Below are positions 15,119 to 24,262 of a stretch of 64,000 nt of DNA, in pieces. Source of the stretch: SXOA01 sp046153945 (GTDB lineage Bacteria; Planctomycetota; Planctomycetia; Pirellulales; Pirellulaceae); contig JBJXFF010000172.1 in the NCBI GenBank assembly GCA_046153945.1, positions 12,891 to 76,890 of the forward strand, written 5' to 3'. Made by a program: the position numbers and the translations under genes. The notes under the pieces were generated by a model. The model worked only from the letters and a program-made list of their open reading frames with translations. It searched no databases and was not told the origin of the DNA. Each line of letters starts with the position of its first letter. The stretch's first letter is position 1.

Positions 15119-17308
15119 TTACCCAGCCTTCTTCCGAAACGCATTCTGCATCTCGCGGATTTGCTCCACGTCGATGCCAGCCGGTTTGTTCTCCAGGAAC
15201 CAGTTGAGGTCCTGCACCGCCTGCTCGCGGCGGCCCGTTTCGTAATGCAGAATGGCCCGCAGGCCGCGCTCGCGGACGAGAGTGGGGTCGAGGACGAGGA
15301 GCGCTTCGAGGTATCGCAGCACTGCTTCCTTGTCGGATTTCTGCTGGGCCAGGCCGAGGAGGTTGCCGAGCATCCGCTGCAGGATTTGCCGCTCGCTGAC
15401 GGCAGCGAGTTGGGCCTCGGTGATGTCTTCGCCGGTCAATTCTCGGACCTTCTTCCCCGCTTCCTCGCGGCTGAGGGGCTTGGCTCCATCGAAGACGTCG
15501 ATGAGTTGCGGCTCTCCCTCTTTCGGCAAATGGCGCACAACGAAGTGAGCTGGGAGGCCGACACCTTCCATTTTCAGGCCGAGGCGAGAAGCGAGTTCCA
15601 TGTAGACAATCGAGAGCGTTATCGGCAGCCCCTCGCGGTCGTCCAGCACACGGTTGATATAGCTGTTGAACCGGTTGTAATAATCGGTGCGGCTGCCGTG
15701 GAAGCCGTTTTCCTTGAAGAGGTAATCGCTCAGGGCCTCCAGCTTCTTCGCTTCGCTCGCGTCTGCCGCGAGCTTAGCTTTGATCTCCTCAGTCATTCGC
15801 GTGAGTTGTTTGGAGTACGCTTCCACATCCACCTCCTCCTCGTCCAAGCGGGCGATGATCAGAGCTGCGCGAAGCAGGTCCATCTTCCCCCCTTTGGTTT
15901 CCAGCACGGCAGTCAACTCGTTGGCTACCTGCCGCAGCCGGACGTCGGTGGCGACTTGTTCCAGTTCCAAGGCCCGCACGCGAAGCGACTTGGCCTTGGC
16001 CCGGAGAGAGTTAATCGATTCCTCGGGCGACGCCACCAACGGCTGGAGTTTCTCCGGTAGCAGCTTTTCGAGGGAAGGGAGAGTTTCAATTTCCTTGGTG
16101 AGGCTGGCGGCCACCTCGGCCGACGGAAGATGGGACGGCAGGCTCGCACCGACTTGAAAGCGGCGGAACTCGGCCTGCGTCTGGCGGAATTTGGCGAGGC
16201 CGACTTTCCCTTTGGTTAAACCGTCGTCGGTGGATTCAATTACCAGTTCGTTGTTGAGGAAGCAGAGGAGCTTTCCCTTCTCCACTCGCACCTTGAGATG
16301 GTTCCACTGGCCGGCGTGGTAGTGTTCGCTCTCTTTCTCGGTCAGCACCTTCCAACTGAAAACATCCGGCCCGTCGAACCGCGTCAGCCGAAGCTTGCCG
16401 TTGGTGGGATAGAAACCGTAATGGACATCCTTGCCGTCAGCATGAAACACAAGTCCCGCTGCCCCCGCTTCGTCGTCCAGCTTCACGCTGACCGCCACTT
16501 CAAACGGCAATTCCGGCGGCTCCGACTGTGAAAGGCAGAGCGACCTTCCCCCAAAGCCGTTCCCCGTGCCGCCGACAAGGATCCGTCCGCCCCGCTGCTG
16601 CCAGGATGCACCGAACAGCGGCAGCCAATCTTTTTTGTCGATGCTGCCGAGGATGAGCCAGCGGTCCATCGGGATGGGATTCGACTTTTCCAGTAATGTC
16701 TTCAGGGCGTTGACTTCGACGGCGAAGGCGATGTTCTGCTGCACCAGCGATTTGAGCGTGACGATGCCGACGACCTTCCCTTGTCCATCCAGAACCGGCC
16801 CGCCGCTGTTTCCAGGTTCGACCGGCATCGCCAGTTGCAGCATCCGGCGGCCGTCGATGTCGCGAACCTCTGAAATCACGCCCCCTACCACGCTGTTCTT
16901 CAGGCCGTACGGATTTCCCAGGGCGACCATCGGCGCACCTTGCTCCAGCTTCGTCGAATCGCCTAGTTCCAATACGGGAAGGTCCTTGGCATCCACTTTC
17001 AACACCGCCAGGTCCAGGTTCCGGTCCCAGGCCCGGATTTCGGTCACGGCGAGCTTCTTTCCATCCGCGGTTTGCACGGCAATGGGACGAGCCTCGCCGA
17101 TGACATGGAGATTCGTGGCAATCAAGCCATCCGCCGAAATCACAAAGCCGGTGCCGAGGCGATTGTCGCTGCTCTCGCGCCCCGACATGGTGATGAGAAC
17201 TATCGACGGCCGCGCCTTCTTGGCGAGTTCCGCGACAGAGGCCGGCTCTGCTCCCCACGACAAACAGGGGAGCGAGCAAAGAATTCCGAGCAGTAGAGTG
17301 GCACGCAT
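15119..17308 (-). CDS. Exported trypsin-like protease / lectin-like / SirB1 transglutaminase-like fusion
   Basis: A 729-residue secreted multidomain protein. After the signal peptide (to about residue 20) there is a trypsin-like serine protease of the S1C kind with H68 (ATNLHVI), D99 (LDLAVLK) and S168 (GNSGGP), all intact. Residues 215-375 form a concanavalin-A-like domain (FEVAVSVKLDDEAGAAGLVF, GQWNHLKVRVEKGKLLCFLN). The C-terminal third is a SirB1-type transglutaminase-like region (YNRFNSYINRVLDDREGLPI, LPAHFVVRHL) followed by helical TPR-like repeats. No PDZ domain is present, unlike DegP. The combination suggests processing of a matrix or envelope protein bound through the lectin-like part. 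It is followed upstream on the same strand by a cold-shock gene 8 bases away. Confidence 0.85.
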   Translation of the reverse strand: MRATLLLGILCSLPCLSWGAEPASVAELAKKARPSIVLITMSGRESSDNRLGTGFVISADGLIATNLHVIGEARPIAVQTADGKKLAVTEIRAWDRNLDLAVLKVDAKDLPVLELGDSTKLEQGAPMVALGNPYGLKNSVVGGVISEVRDIDGRRMLQLAMPVEPGNSGGPVLDGQGKVVGIVTLKSLVQQNIAFAVEVNALKTLLEKSNPIPMDRWLILGSIDKKDWLPLFGASWQQRGGRILVGGTGNGFGGRSLCLSQSEPPELPFEVAVSVKLDDEAGAAGLVFHADGKDVHYGFYPTNGKLRLTRFDGPDVFSWKVLTEKESEHYHAGQWNHLKVRVEKGKLLCFLNNELVIESTDDGLTKGKVGLAKFRQTQAEFRRFQVGASLPSHLPSAEVAASLTKEIETLPSLEKLLPEKLQPLVASPEESINSLRAKAKSLRVRALELEQVATDVRLRQVANELTAVLETKGGKMDLLRAALIIARLDEEEVDVEAYSKQLTRMTEEIKAKLAADASEAKKLEALSDYLFKENGFHGSRTDYYNRFNSYINRVLDDREGLPITLSIVYMELASRLGLKMEGVGLPAHFVVRHLPKEGEPQLIDVFDGAKPLSREEAGKKVRELTGEDITEAQLAAVSERQILQRMLGNLLGLAQQKSDKEAVLRYLEALLVLDPTLVRERGLRAILHYETGRREQAVQDLNWFLENKPAGIDVEQIREMQNAFRKKAG

Positions 17309-17316
17309 GGGCGTGG

Positions 17317-17640
17317 TTAGCCGTCAGACCTGCGCCATTTCGGCTTGGACTGCCGGGCTTTGGGATGGTGTTTGGGGGCGAGAGTTTGCGGCGTGGGAGG
17401 AAGGACGCCGCCGGGCATCCGGTCGAGGAGACGGACCATCGTGGCTCGCGGCCGATAGGGCTCCGTCGATTCGCGGTCCCGCTTTTCCAGTTCAAAACTC
17501 ACCGGCTGGTCGAGCTGGATTGACTCAAACTTGGCGTCCTCGACGACGGTGGCGTGGAACCAGACATCCAGTCTCCCCTCCTGGCCGATGAATCCATAGC
17601 CGCGGTCAGCGTCGAGTTTTTTGATGGTGCCGTAGAGCAT
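17317..17640 (-). CDS. Cold-shock-domain protein
   Basis: A 107-residue protein whose first 70 residues form a cold-shock (OB) domain: GTIKKLDADRGYGFIGQEGR corresponds to RNP1 (K-G-Y/F-G-F-I) and DVWFHATVV to RNP2 (V-F-F/V-H). Such proteins bind single-stranded RNA or DNA and melt structures. A basic tail of about 35 residues (HHPKARQSKPKWRRSDG) could add nucleic-acid binding. It lies 8 bases before the protease fusion gene and is probably on one transcript with it, and with the small membrane protein gene whose stop is one base upstream. Confidence 0.85.
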   Translation of the reverse strand: MLYGTIKKLDADRGYGFIGQEGRLDVWFHATVVEDAKFESIQLDQPVSFELEKRDRESTEPYRPRATMVRLLDRMPGGVLPPTPQTLAPKHHPKARQSKPKWRRSDG

Positions 17641-17641
17641 G

Positions 17642-18001
17642 CTATTCCATTTTCAACCGCAGACGGAGCAAGCGAAGTGTGTACCAACAATGAATGACAA
17701 CGAGCAAAACACCGACAGCGAGACCGACGCCGCCTCCTTGTATTAGACCCATCGACCCGCCGACTGCCGCGGGATGGAAGTCGGCATCCTGAGCAGCACG
17801 GAAGAGGAAACGATAATATTCAGGAGCAATGGTGCCAATTCCAGCACCCACCAGACAGCCGACGGATGCCGACGCTAAGGTTGTTGCGGCTACATATAAT
17901 GTCGCCTTGCGAAGAGACATATCGGAGTCTTCACGAAGCGAGGTTCTTAAGTCTACCTGCGTTGCGACAGGCTGTGGCGGATGGTAGGGGTTAGCGGACA
18001 T
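17642..18001 (-). CDS. Small membrane protein with NPYxxP start
   Basis: A 119-residue protein beginning MSANPYHPPQPVATQ, a start often seen in small planctomycete membrane proteins. Two membrane segments follow, about residues 35-60 (ATLYVAATTLASASVGCLVGAG) and 82-105 (MGLIQGGGVGLAVGVLLVVI). There is no recognised domain. ATG 18001 is preferred over one 13 codons upstream because the NPY motif normally lies at the N-terminus. It ends one base before the cold-shock gene. Confidence 0.65.
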   Translation of the reverse strand: MSANPYHPPQPVATQVDLRTSLREDSDMSLRKATLYVAATTLASASVGCLVGAGIGTIAPEYYRFLFRAAQDADFHPAAVGGSMGLIQGGGVGLAVGVLLVVIHCWYTLRLLRLRLKME

Positions 18002-18056
18002 GGGAATAAGGAGAAAGAAACGGGGTCTCCGATCAGACACATCACGGAATGACGGT

Positions 18057-18716
18057 CTATTTCAGCTCCTTCACGCGGAGGTTGCGGAATTCGACATGGG
18101 CCCCGTGGCCGCAGAAGCAGATGAAGCCCTTCTCCCGCTTGAGACCGGGGTGCTCACGCTTGTCGAGGGTGGTCGGCGTGCTGGCCTTCTCGATGTCCCC
18201 TTCGGTAATCGTTTCGCCGTTCAGAACCACTTTGACGTGCTTGCCGTCGCAGGTTATTTCCTCGGTGTTCCATTCGCCGGTCTTCTTGAGAAAGCCCCGC
18301 TTGCCAGGAAGGACTCCGTAAACGGAGCCGTGCGTCTGGTAATCCTGGAGACCCTTGTAAGCAGGGTCGTCATTGTCCAGAACTTGGACTTCCATGCCGG
18401 CGAAAGCGGCATCACCTTCCCGCGGGGCGCGGAGGCCGATGCCGTTGTTGGCACCCGGCGTGAGCTTGAACTCAAAGCGGAGAACGAAGTTAGCGTATTC
18501 CTTTTCCGTGTAAAGGTTTCCCCCAGAGCCATTCTTCAGGCAGACGATCGCACCATCTTTCACTTCATACGCTCCCTTCCCACCCTGCCAGCCGGTGAGG
18601 GTCTTGCCGTCGAAGATGGGGGTGAAACCTTCCTCTTTTTTGTCTTCCGCTATCACGGCGAAGCAAAGCAGAGACAGGGCGAGGGAACCGGCAATTCCAA
18701 GTAGAATACGTGACAT
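18057..18716 (-). CDS. Exported 3-keto-disaccharide hydrolase family protein (DUF1080)
   Basis: A 219-residue protein with a signal peptide (to about residue 22) and a single DUF1080 concanavalin-A-like domain: GFTPIFDGKTLTGWQGGKGA near the start, NFVLRFEFKLTPGANNGIGL in the middle, MEVQVLDND and FRNLRVKEL at the end. This family includes 3-keto-disaccharide hydrolases and glycan-binding proteins and is highly expanded in planctomycetes. It probably acts on sugars outside the cytoplasm. ATG 18716 begins the signal peptide; the open frame extends far upstream across the divergent gene and is not used. Confidence 0.88.
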   Translation of the reverse strand: MSRILLGIAGSLALSLLCFAVIAEDKKEEGFTPIFDGKTLTGWQGGKGAYEVKDGAIVCLKNGSGGNLYTEKEYANFVLRFEFKLTPGANNGIGLRAPREGDAAFAGMEVQVLDNDDPAYKGLQDYQTHGSVYGVLPGKRGFLKKTGEWNTEEITCDGKHVKVVLNGETITEGDIEKASTPTTLDKREHPGLKREKGFICFCGHGAHVEFRNLRVKELK

Positions 18717-18840
18717 CGATTGATTCTCCGTTGCAGTGAAACCATCCCGTGGAAACCCGTTTCTATCTGGAGTCATTGTAAGTCGGCGTATGGTAAGATG
18801 GCAGTGGTTATCCGCGGCGCAATGTCCCTTTCCAAATATC

Positions 18841-19704
18841 ATGAGTAGTTCGAGTCTCTCGTCATTCGCGGCATTTCTAAGCCTGGCATTGTTTGTCGGA
18901 TGTTCCTCGGGGCAACCTGCGACGGAGACCGGCCAGGGGGCTGCACCTGTTCCGGTGGCTGCGGGGGGCGAAGCTGCCGACGGTGCGGCTGCTGTGCCGG
19001 GAACTCCGGCAAGCACTCCTCCGGCGTCAGCGACTCCTGAGGCTGCGCCGGGAACTCCAGCGACTGCGCCGCCCGAGAAGACGAAGGAACCCGAAAAAGA
19101 AGACGAGAAGGAACCTGCTCCGCCGCCGGAGCGGATTGAAGTGAACCTGGAATCGCTGGTGGCGGGATTGCAATCCACCGCCGCGACGCAGGTCTTCACT
19201 GCCGGAGAATACTTTCGCCAGATTCCCAAGGGACAGCGGCGAGAAGTGCTACTGAAGCTTTCCCAGCACACAGATCCGAGCGTGCGGGGAAATGCCTGGC
19301 GGGTGTTCACCACTGTGGCGACTAAGGAAGACCTGGCCACGCTGAGCGAGGCGCTGCAAAGCCCTTACACCGACGTGCGTCTGGCCGCTCTCGAAACGAT
19401 GGCGCGTTTTCCCAATGATCAGACCATCGGCGTGCTGACCAAACTGCTCGAAAACCCGGATTACCGGGAGTTTTCCGCGGGCCTGCTCTCCAAAATCGGA
19501 CCAGCCTGCGAAGCCGCCGTGCTGCCGTATGCCACGCATGCCGACGCGAATATTCGCCGCGCCGCCTGGGATGTGCTGGTCCATGCCGGCAGCCGCAAGA
19601 GCGTGCAGGCGCTGGAGCAACTGACGACGTTGCCGCAGTATCAGAAGGACGAGACGCTGAAGCGGTCGCTGGAGCAGTTGCGGGAACGGCTGCGGAAGGC
19701 ATAA
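18841..19704 (+). CDS. HEAT-repeat lipoprotein
   Basis: A 287-residue probable lipoprotein: MSSSSLSSFAAFLSLALFVG followed by C-S-S-G gives a lipobox with the cysteine at residue 21. A long Ala/Pro/Thr/Glu-rich linker (25-98) leads to helical HEAT-like repeats (LLKLSQHTDPSVRGNAWRVF, LSEALQSPYTDVRLAALETM, VLPYATHADANIRRAAWDVL). These form an alpha solenoid that binds proteins; no enzyme motif is present. ATG 18841 is chosen for the lipobox; the upstream in-frame ATG at 18736 would bury it. It is divergent from the DUF1080 gene and convergent with lpdA. Confidence 0.85.
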   Translation: MSSSSLSSFAAFLSLALFVGCSSGQPATETGQGAAPVPVAAGGEAADGAAAVPGTPASTPPASATPEAAPGTPATAPPEKTKEPEKEDEKEPAPPPERIEVNLESLVAGLQSTAATQVFTAGEYFRQIPKGQRREVLLKLSQHTDPSVRGNAWRVFTTVATKEDLATLSEALQSPYTDVRLAALETMARFPNDQTIGVLTKLLENPDYREFSAGLLSKIGPACEAAVLPYATHADANIRRAAWDVLVHAGSRKSVQALEQLTTLPQYQKDETLKRSLEQLRERLRKA

Positions 19705-19710
19705 ACGCAA

Positions 19711-19740
19711 CACGCCCACGCAGAGCCGTGGGCGTGGCAC
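19711..19740. repeat. 30-base hairpin, CACGCCCACG family
   Basis: CACGCCCACG at 19711-19720 pairs with CGTGGGCGTG at 19727-19736 around a 6-base loop, followed by GCAC. It is one of five related copies in the window and sits between convergent genes, where it may end transcription. Confidence 0.85.
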
Positions 19741-19748
19741 CCAGTGAT

Positions 19749-21179
19749 TTACGCCTTCGGCCGCTTCGGCTTGTAGATTTCCGTCGCCGTGCCGTAGAAG
19801 GTTTCGCCGGCGTTCATCAGAGTTTCGCTGAGCGTCGGATGCGGGTGGATGGTTTCGGTGAGGTCCCGTACTTCGCACCCCATCTCAATCGCCAGAGCCG
19901 CTTCGGAAATGAGTTCGCCAGCACCCGGCCCAACGATGCCGCAGCCGAGCAGCCGTTCGGTTTCGGGATCGATGATCCACTTGGTGAGTCCTTCGGTCCG
20001 GCCAATGGCTTGCGCCCGGCCGCTGGCGGCCCAGGGATAGAGGGCCACCTCGACAGGAATACCGTCTTTCTTCGCCTGGTCTTCGGTGAGACCGACCCAC
20101 GCCAATTCGGGATCGGTGAAGACGACGGCGGGGATGCAGAGCTTGTCGAATGCCGCCGGCTTGCCGAGGACGACTTCGACCGCGACGCGGGCTTCGTGCG
20201 AGGCTTTGTGGGCCAGCATTGGCTCGCCGGCGATGTCGCCGATCACCAGGAAATTGGGGTCGGTGGTCTGCATCGATTTATCGCAAACGACAAACCCCTT
20301 GTCATTCACCTGCACCTGCGTATTTTCCAGTCCGAGTCCCTTGCTGTTGGGGCGGCGGCCGACGGAGACGAGGACGCGGTCATAAAGCTCGGTGCCGAAT
20401 TTGCCCGGACCCTCGAAGGCGACTTCGACCTTGTCGCCCCGGAGCCCGAGGGAGCCGACCTTGGTGTTCGTGAAAATGCGGTTTTCGAACAGTTCGCTTA
20501 GCTTCTTGTGCAGCGGCTTGGCCAGATCCCGGTCGGCGTTCATCAGGATGCCGTCCAGGAATTCGACGACACTGACCTTCGAACCGAGTTGGGCGTAGAC
20601 CGTACCCATTTCCAAACCGATATAACCGCCGCCAATGACCAGCAGATTCTCGGGAATGTCCTTCAGCTCCAAGGCTCCGGTCGAATCCATCACCCGGTCT
20701 GAGCCGATGTTGAAGGCGGCGGGCATGGCGGGGAGCGAGCCAGTAGCCAGAATGCATTTATCAAACGTCAGCTTCCCCCCTTCGGGAATCGAAGGGTCGT
20801 TTCCTTCAATCCGGAGCGTGGTGGAGTTCTCAAAAACTCCCTTGCCGGTGATGACTTTTACGTTGCGGCGTTTCGCCAGTTGCTTGAGGCCGCCGGAGAG
20901 CGTCGTAATCACTTTTTCCTTGCGAGCCCGCACCTTTTCGATTTCAATCTTCGGCTGCGGGAACTCGACCCCCCAGTCGCCGCGGAGTTCATCGACTTCC
21001 GCAATCACGCGGGCGACGTGCAGCAGGGCCTTGCTGGGGATGCAGCCGCGAAGGAGGCAGGTTCCCCCCAGGCGAGGTTCCAATTCGACGAGGGTGACGT
21101 CGAGTCCTTCATCAGCGGCAAAGAAAGCGGCGGCATAGCCCCCCGGGCCTCCACCGAGAACGACAAGCGGGGTGTGCAT
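19749..21179 (-). CDS. lpdA: Dihydrolipoyl dehydrogenase
   Basis: A 476-residue FAD flavoprotein, E3 of 2-oxoacid dehydrogenase complexes or of the glycine cleavage system, which reoxidises dihydrolipoamide with NAD+. It has the FAD motif GGGPGGYAAA (residues 9-18), the redox disulfide C41-x4-C46 in GGTCLLRGCIPSK, the NAD motif VIGGGYIGLEMG, a second FAD contact FLVIGDIAGEPMLAHKA and the catalytic HPHPT-E of the dimer interface near the end. No E1 or E2 gene is nearby, so the enzyme probably serves complexes encoded elsewhere. Confidence 0.95.
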   Translation of the reverse strand: MHTPLVVLGGGPGGYAAAFFAADEGLDVTLVELEPRLGGTCLLRGCIPSKALLHVARVIAEVDELRGDWGVEFPQPKIEIEKVRARKEKVITTLSGGLKQLAKRRNVKVITGKGVFENSTTLRIEGNDPSIPEGGKLTFDKCILATGSLPAMPAAFNIGSDRVMDSTGALELKDIPENLLVIGGGYIGLEMGTVYAQLGSKVSVVEFLDGILMNADRDLAKPLHKKLSELFENRIFTNTKVGSLGLRGDKVEVAFEGPGKFGTELYDRVLVSVGRRPNSKGLGLENTQVQVNDKGFVVCDKSMQTTDPNFLVIGDIAGEPMLAHKASHEARVAVEVVLGKPAAFDKLCIPAVVFTDPELAWVGLTEDQAKKDGIPVEVALYPWAASGRAQAIGRTEGLTKWIIDPETERLLGCGIVGPGAGELISEAALAIEMGCEVRDLTETIHPHPTLSETLMNAGETFYGTATEIYKPKRPKA

Positions 21180-21200
21180 GAGGGAGCGGCTGGCTTAGGG

Positions 21201-21281
21201 GTGGCACGCTCACAGCTTTGCGTGGGCGTGTGTCGCGAAAGCTAACTTAGTCACGCCCACGCAAAGCCGTGGACGTGCCAC
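21201..21281. repeat. Two inverted copies of the CACGCCCACG hairpin
   Basis: Copies at 21201-21230 (minus sense) and 21252-21281 (plus sense) of the 30-base element face each other across 21 bases, so they can fold separately or pair with each other. They fill the gap upstream of lpdA and downstream of rpsD. Confidence 0.85.
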
Positions 21282-21313
21282 CCGTGGATATGGGACTTCC
21301 CAATTGTGCGATG

Positions 21314-21925
21314 TTACCGCGCCAGGAATTCGACCACGATGTTAACTTCAACAGGCAAGCTGAAGTCGCTCGCGCCGGGGAGGCCGACCATGGTCACTCG
21401 CAGGCTTTCGGCGTCGAAGGTGATCCAGTCGGGAGTGTTGGTGCTGGAGTTTTCCGACGAGCCCTTATAGAGGTTGTAAATCGGTTCGTTGGGGCGGATG
21501 GAAATCACATCGCCGGCACGGAGGTTGTACGACGGGCTGGTGACTTTGATGCCGTTGACGAAGAAGTGGCCGTGAACGATTCCCTGGCGGGCTTGGGGGC
21601 GGGTCTTGGTCAGGCCGGCCCGGCGGATGACGTTATCCAGCCGCCGTTCGCACATGGCGAGGAGCTGCTCGCCGGTGTTCCCCTTCTTGGCCTTCACCAG
21701 GTGGTAGTAGCGGCGGAGTTGTTTTTCGCCGAGGCCGTAATAATGCTTGATTTTCTGCTTTTCGGCCGAGGCCTTGCCCCAGTTGGAAAGCCGACGCCCG
21801 CGGATATGCATGCCCGGGGGGTTGTCGCTGCGGCGGTCGAGGGCCTTGGCGGCACCGGCGCTCTCGTAAACTAGCGTTCCAAGCCGGCGATTAACGCGTC
21901 CTTTGGGACCGTGGTAGCGAGCCAT
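21314..21925 (-). CDS. rpsD: 30S ribosomal protein S4
   Basis: A 203-residue ribosomal protein S4, a primary 16S rRNA binder and assembly starter. It starts MARYHGPKGRVNRRLG, without the zinc-binding cysteines found in some homologues. The central part has QKIKHYYGLGEKQLRRYYHL and the S4 RNA-binding domain with RRLDNVIRRAGLTKTRPQAR and HFFVNGIKVTSPSY. ATG 21925 is the conserved start; seven extra codons upstream are not conserved. It stands alone rather than in the alpha operon with rpsK, rpsM and rpoA, a separation I recall for planctomycetes. Confidence 0.97.
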   Translation of the reverse strand: MARYHGPKGRVNRRLGTLVYESAGAAKALDRRSDNPPGMHIRGRRLSNWGKASAEKQKIKHYYGLGEKQLRRYYHLVKAKKGNTGEQLLAMCERRLDNVIRRAGLTKTRPQARQGIVHGHFFVNGIKVTSPSYNLRAGDVISIRPNEPIYNLYKGSSENSSTNTPDWITFDAESLRVTMVGLPGASDFSLPVEVNIVVEFLAR

Positions 21926-21992
21926 CTGGCAAAACTCCTGCCTCACATTAACAAAAAGGGAAGCCCCTTAATATCGCGAAAGGGGGGCCTGC

Positions 21993-22571
21993 TTACAAGG
22001 GGTAACGGGCGTCGTTTTCCGCCCGGTGCAGAGGGGTAGGTGGGCGGGCCGCTTGCCACCAGGCCGCCAGAAGGACCTGCGTGAAGCTGTAAACGGCAAA
22101 GGAGACGAAGCCGCCGAGAAAGCCAAAAGCAACGCAGCCGACCCCGATGTTCAGCCATCCACCGCTGCCGGCGGCAAGATAGCCCCAGAGGCCGCCGCCA
22201 ATACCGCCCACGGAAGCCCCGGCGACGGTCACAATCAGGACGGGAAGCCCCAGGGAAACCTTCCTCGCCAGGTCGGGTGGCGGTGCGAAACACTTCTGGT
22301 CAATTGGCGGGTTGAATCGCCGGGGCGGAATCTCACGCCCTCCCTTTGTCATCGGCTGGTCGCCAAGTTCCCGAAGCCGAATGCCAATCACGTTCCCCGC
22401 CACATGAGCGGCGATGAGCACCGCCAGCAGCACCAATCCCGTCATCACGAGCGGATGGACCAGGTTCACCAGGGAGAAAAACACCGCCAGCAGCGTGATG
22501 ACGCCAATGAGTGTCCGCAGGGTAAACTGCGGCGGGCGGAGGGCACGGCGATAATCGGTCGGGGGAGGCAC
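21993..22571 (-). CDS. Membrane protein with FTLRTL anchor motif
   Basis: A 192-residue membrane protein. It begins with a polar stretch and QFTLRTLIGVITLLAVFFSL, the planctomycete F(S/T)LRT(L/M) anchor, then a second helix (VMTGLVLLAVLIAAHVAGNV). After a soluble loop of about 60 residues come two more helices (SLGLPVLIVTVAGASVGGIG and GVGCVAFGFLGGFVSFAVYS). No known domain is present. It lies 67 bases before rpsD on the same strand and may be transcribed with it. Confidence 0.65.
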   Translation of the reverse strand: MPPPTDYRRALRPPQFTLRTLIGVITLLAVFFSLVNLVHPLVMTGLVLLAVLIAAHVAGNVIGIRLRELGDQPMTKGGREIPPRRFNPPIDQKCFAPPPDLARKVSLGLPVLIVTVAGASVGGIGGGLWGYLAAGSGGWLNIGVGCVAFGFLGGFVSFAVYSFTQVLLAAWWQAARPPTPLHRAENDARYPL

Positions 22572-22700
22572 GGCTACCTATTTCCAGGACGGAAATCTGA
22601 TTCCACTCGAGGCCAAACCAAGCCGGACGTGACCACTTCCGAGGCAAGGGTGGTCATCGAAACAGCCGTCCTGATCTCTCTTGAGGATTACTCATTTAGG

Positions 22701-24227
22701 TCAGGGCTTACGCACATGCAGCATAAACACCGCACCTTCATAGGTTGACTCTGTCTCTTTTATGATTTGAAAACCAGCTTGCTGAACCCATTCCTTATAC
22801 TGCTCTCGCGACCAGCGCTTGGCAATGGTAAGTTCTATGTGGCGATTGGCCTCTACTACTGCTTGGTAATCAGCTGCCAGCTTTATGTCCTGGTCACTGG
22901 TCACAAGGTAGTCCTTGATGGAGTTGAGCAAGGGTGTCAAGTTCGTTTCACTGTAAGTCGTGGAAAGCCCCAGTACTCCTCCCGGCCGCAGTACTCGGTA
23001 GACGCTTTGCAGGCAGGCCACGGGGTCGTCCACGGCATAGAGAACATTGACCATGACTGCGGCATCATGGGAGGCTTCAGGGAGTATTTCCAAATTCTCT
23101 ACAGACCCTTTGACGATCGATACCTTGGCTGGATCAAATTTCTTGGCACGCAGTTTGTCAATCATGCCTTGGTTATTTTCGACTGCGGTCACTCGATGTT
23201 GGGCCGTAAGAAGGGCTCGTGTGACATTCCCTGTACCCGCCCCTAGATCTGCCACTCGTTTGTTGGGGCCGGAAACGACGGAGATGACTTCCTGGATTAA
23301 CTGCTGATAAGGGGGAAAACCTTTCAGCACTCGATCATAGGAAGCGGAATAAACATTCCACAATTTGTCATCGGTTATCTTCCGCTCCAATTGGTCCTGA
23401 AAAGTAGGCCAGTCAATTTCCTTGGGAAATAGAGCCACGGACCACCCACGATGTTTCCCATCCACGTCATGCAGCTGCACCGCGACCTTGAGGAAGCGAA
23501 TGGTGCGAAAGTCGCCGGACGTGTACTGGAGTGTTTCGGTATGCACTAACGGCAATCTGCCTCGCTTCAGTTGTTGCGTGAACTCGCGGGCCTTGTCGTA
23601 AACCTCGTCCCGATTGTCAAGGCAAACGATGAAATAGTTGACATGCCGGCCTCGCAGTTTTCCTAAAATGGGTTGAAACACCAGGCCAAAAGCGATATTC
23701 CAATCAATGACGTTTAGTTCAGTATCCATATAATACGTAGGCACCGTATAAAGCGACGCCTGACTAAGGACCGGACGCAACTCGCGGTCCCATACGTCAG
23801 GGGCAGCGTGCCCGGTGTGAAAGTTGAAAATGTCATCGTGCTTCTCCACCTCCTCTTGGATTTCCTCGGTTCCGCTGTCTTCCAAAGGTCTTGCCAGCGG
23901 TTCGAGAGTTGAATTTCCAACGACGCTAGGCAAGTTCAGAATTACTTTGTACAGAATCCCCATTGCCAACACGCAAAGGACGAGAGTGCCAATGACCAAT
24001 ATTGTATAGGTATTGGCAGCGCCATCTTTGCCAGAATTAACGACGGCCCCAGCAATCAGCGCGCTCAATGCTCCGAAGGCCAAGAGCAACACCAAAGCAA
24101 TGATGCGCAGGGGAAGAGGAATGGCTTGCAGGATCTCGGTGTAGCCGGCCAAGGAGTTTGTGGCCAGCCTTGCCGGACGGCCATCGCTTTTCTCGGTTGA
24201 GGCAGGGGCCAGTTCGCCGCTGGTCAT
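22701..24227 (-). CDS. Membrane-anchored PAS-like/SAM methyltransferase fusion
   Basis: A 508-residue protein with three parts. Residues 35-95 hold two membrane helices (LRIIALVLLLAFGALSALIA and YTILVIGTLVLCVLAMGILY). Residues 150-270 look like a PAS-type sensor: YYMDTELNVIDWNIAFGLVF, then RTIRFLKVAVQLHDVDGKHR. The last 220 residues are a class I methyltransferase with motif I VADLGAGTGNVTRALL, motif II acidic end AVENN and post-motif VLRPGGVLGLSTTY. The methyl acceptor is unknown. It lies 35 bases behind an acyltransferase gene and probably forms an operon with it, suggesting that the pair makes or senses a small molecule at the membrane. Confidence 0.8.
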   Translation of the reverse strand: MTSGELAPASTEKSDGRPARLATNSLAGYTEILQAIPLPLRIIALVLLLAFGALSALIAGAVVNSGKDGAANTYTILVIGTLVLCVLAMGILYKVILNLPSVVGNSTLEPLARPLEDSGTEEIQEEVEKHDDIFNFHTGHAAPDVWDRELRPVLSQASLYTVPTYYMDTELNVIDWNIAFGLVFQPILGKLRGRHVNYFIVCLDNRDEVYDKAREFTQQLKRGRLPLVHTETLQYTSGDFRTIRFLKVAVQLHDVDGKHRGWSVALFPKEIDWPTFQDQLERKITDDKLWNVYSASYDRVLKGFPPYQQLIQEVISVVSGPNKRVADLGAGTGNVTRALLTAQHRVTAVENNQGMIDKLRAKKFDPAKVSIVKGSVENLEILPEASHDAAVMVNVLYAVDDPVACLQSVYRVLRPGGVLGLSTTYSETNLTPLLNSIKDYLVTSDQDIKLAADYQAVVEANRHIELTIAKRWSREQYKEWVQQAGFQIIKETESTYEGAVFMLHVRKP

Positions 24228-24262
24228 AACACGACTCCAAGATATGTCTAGACAACGAATTC

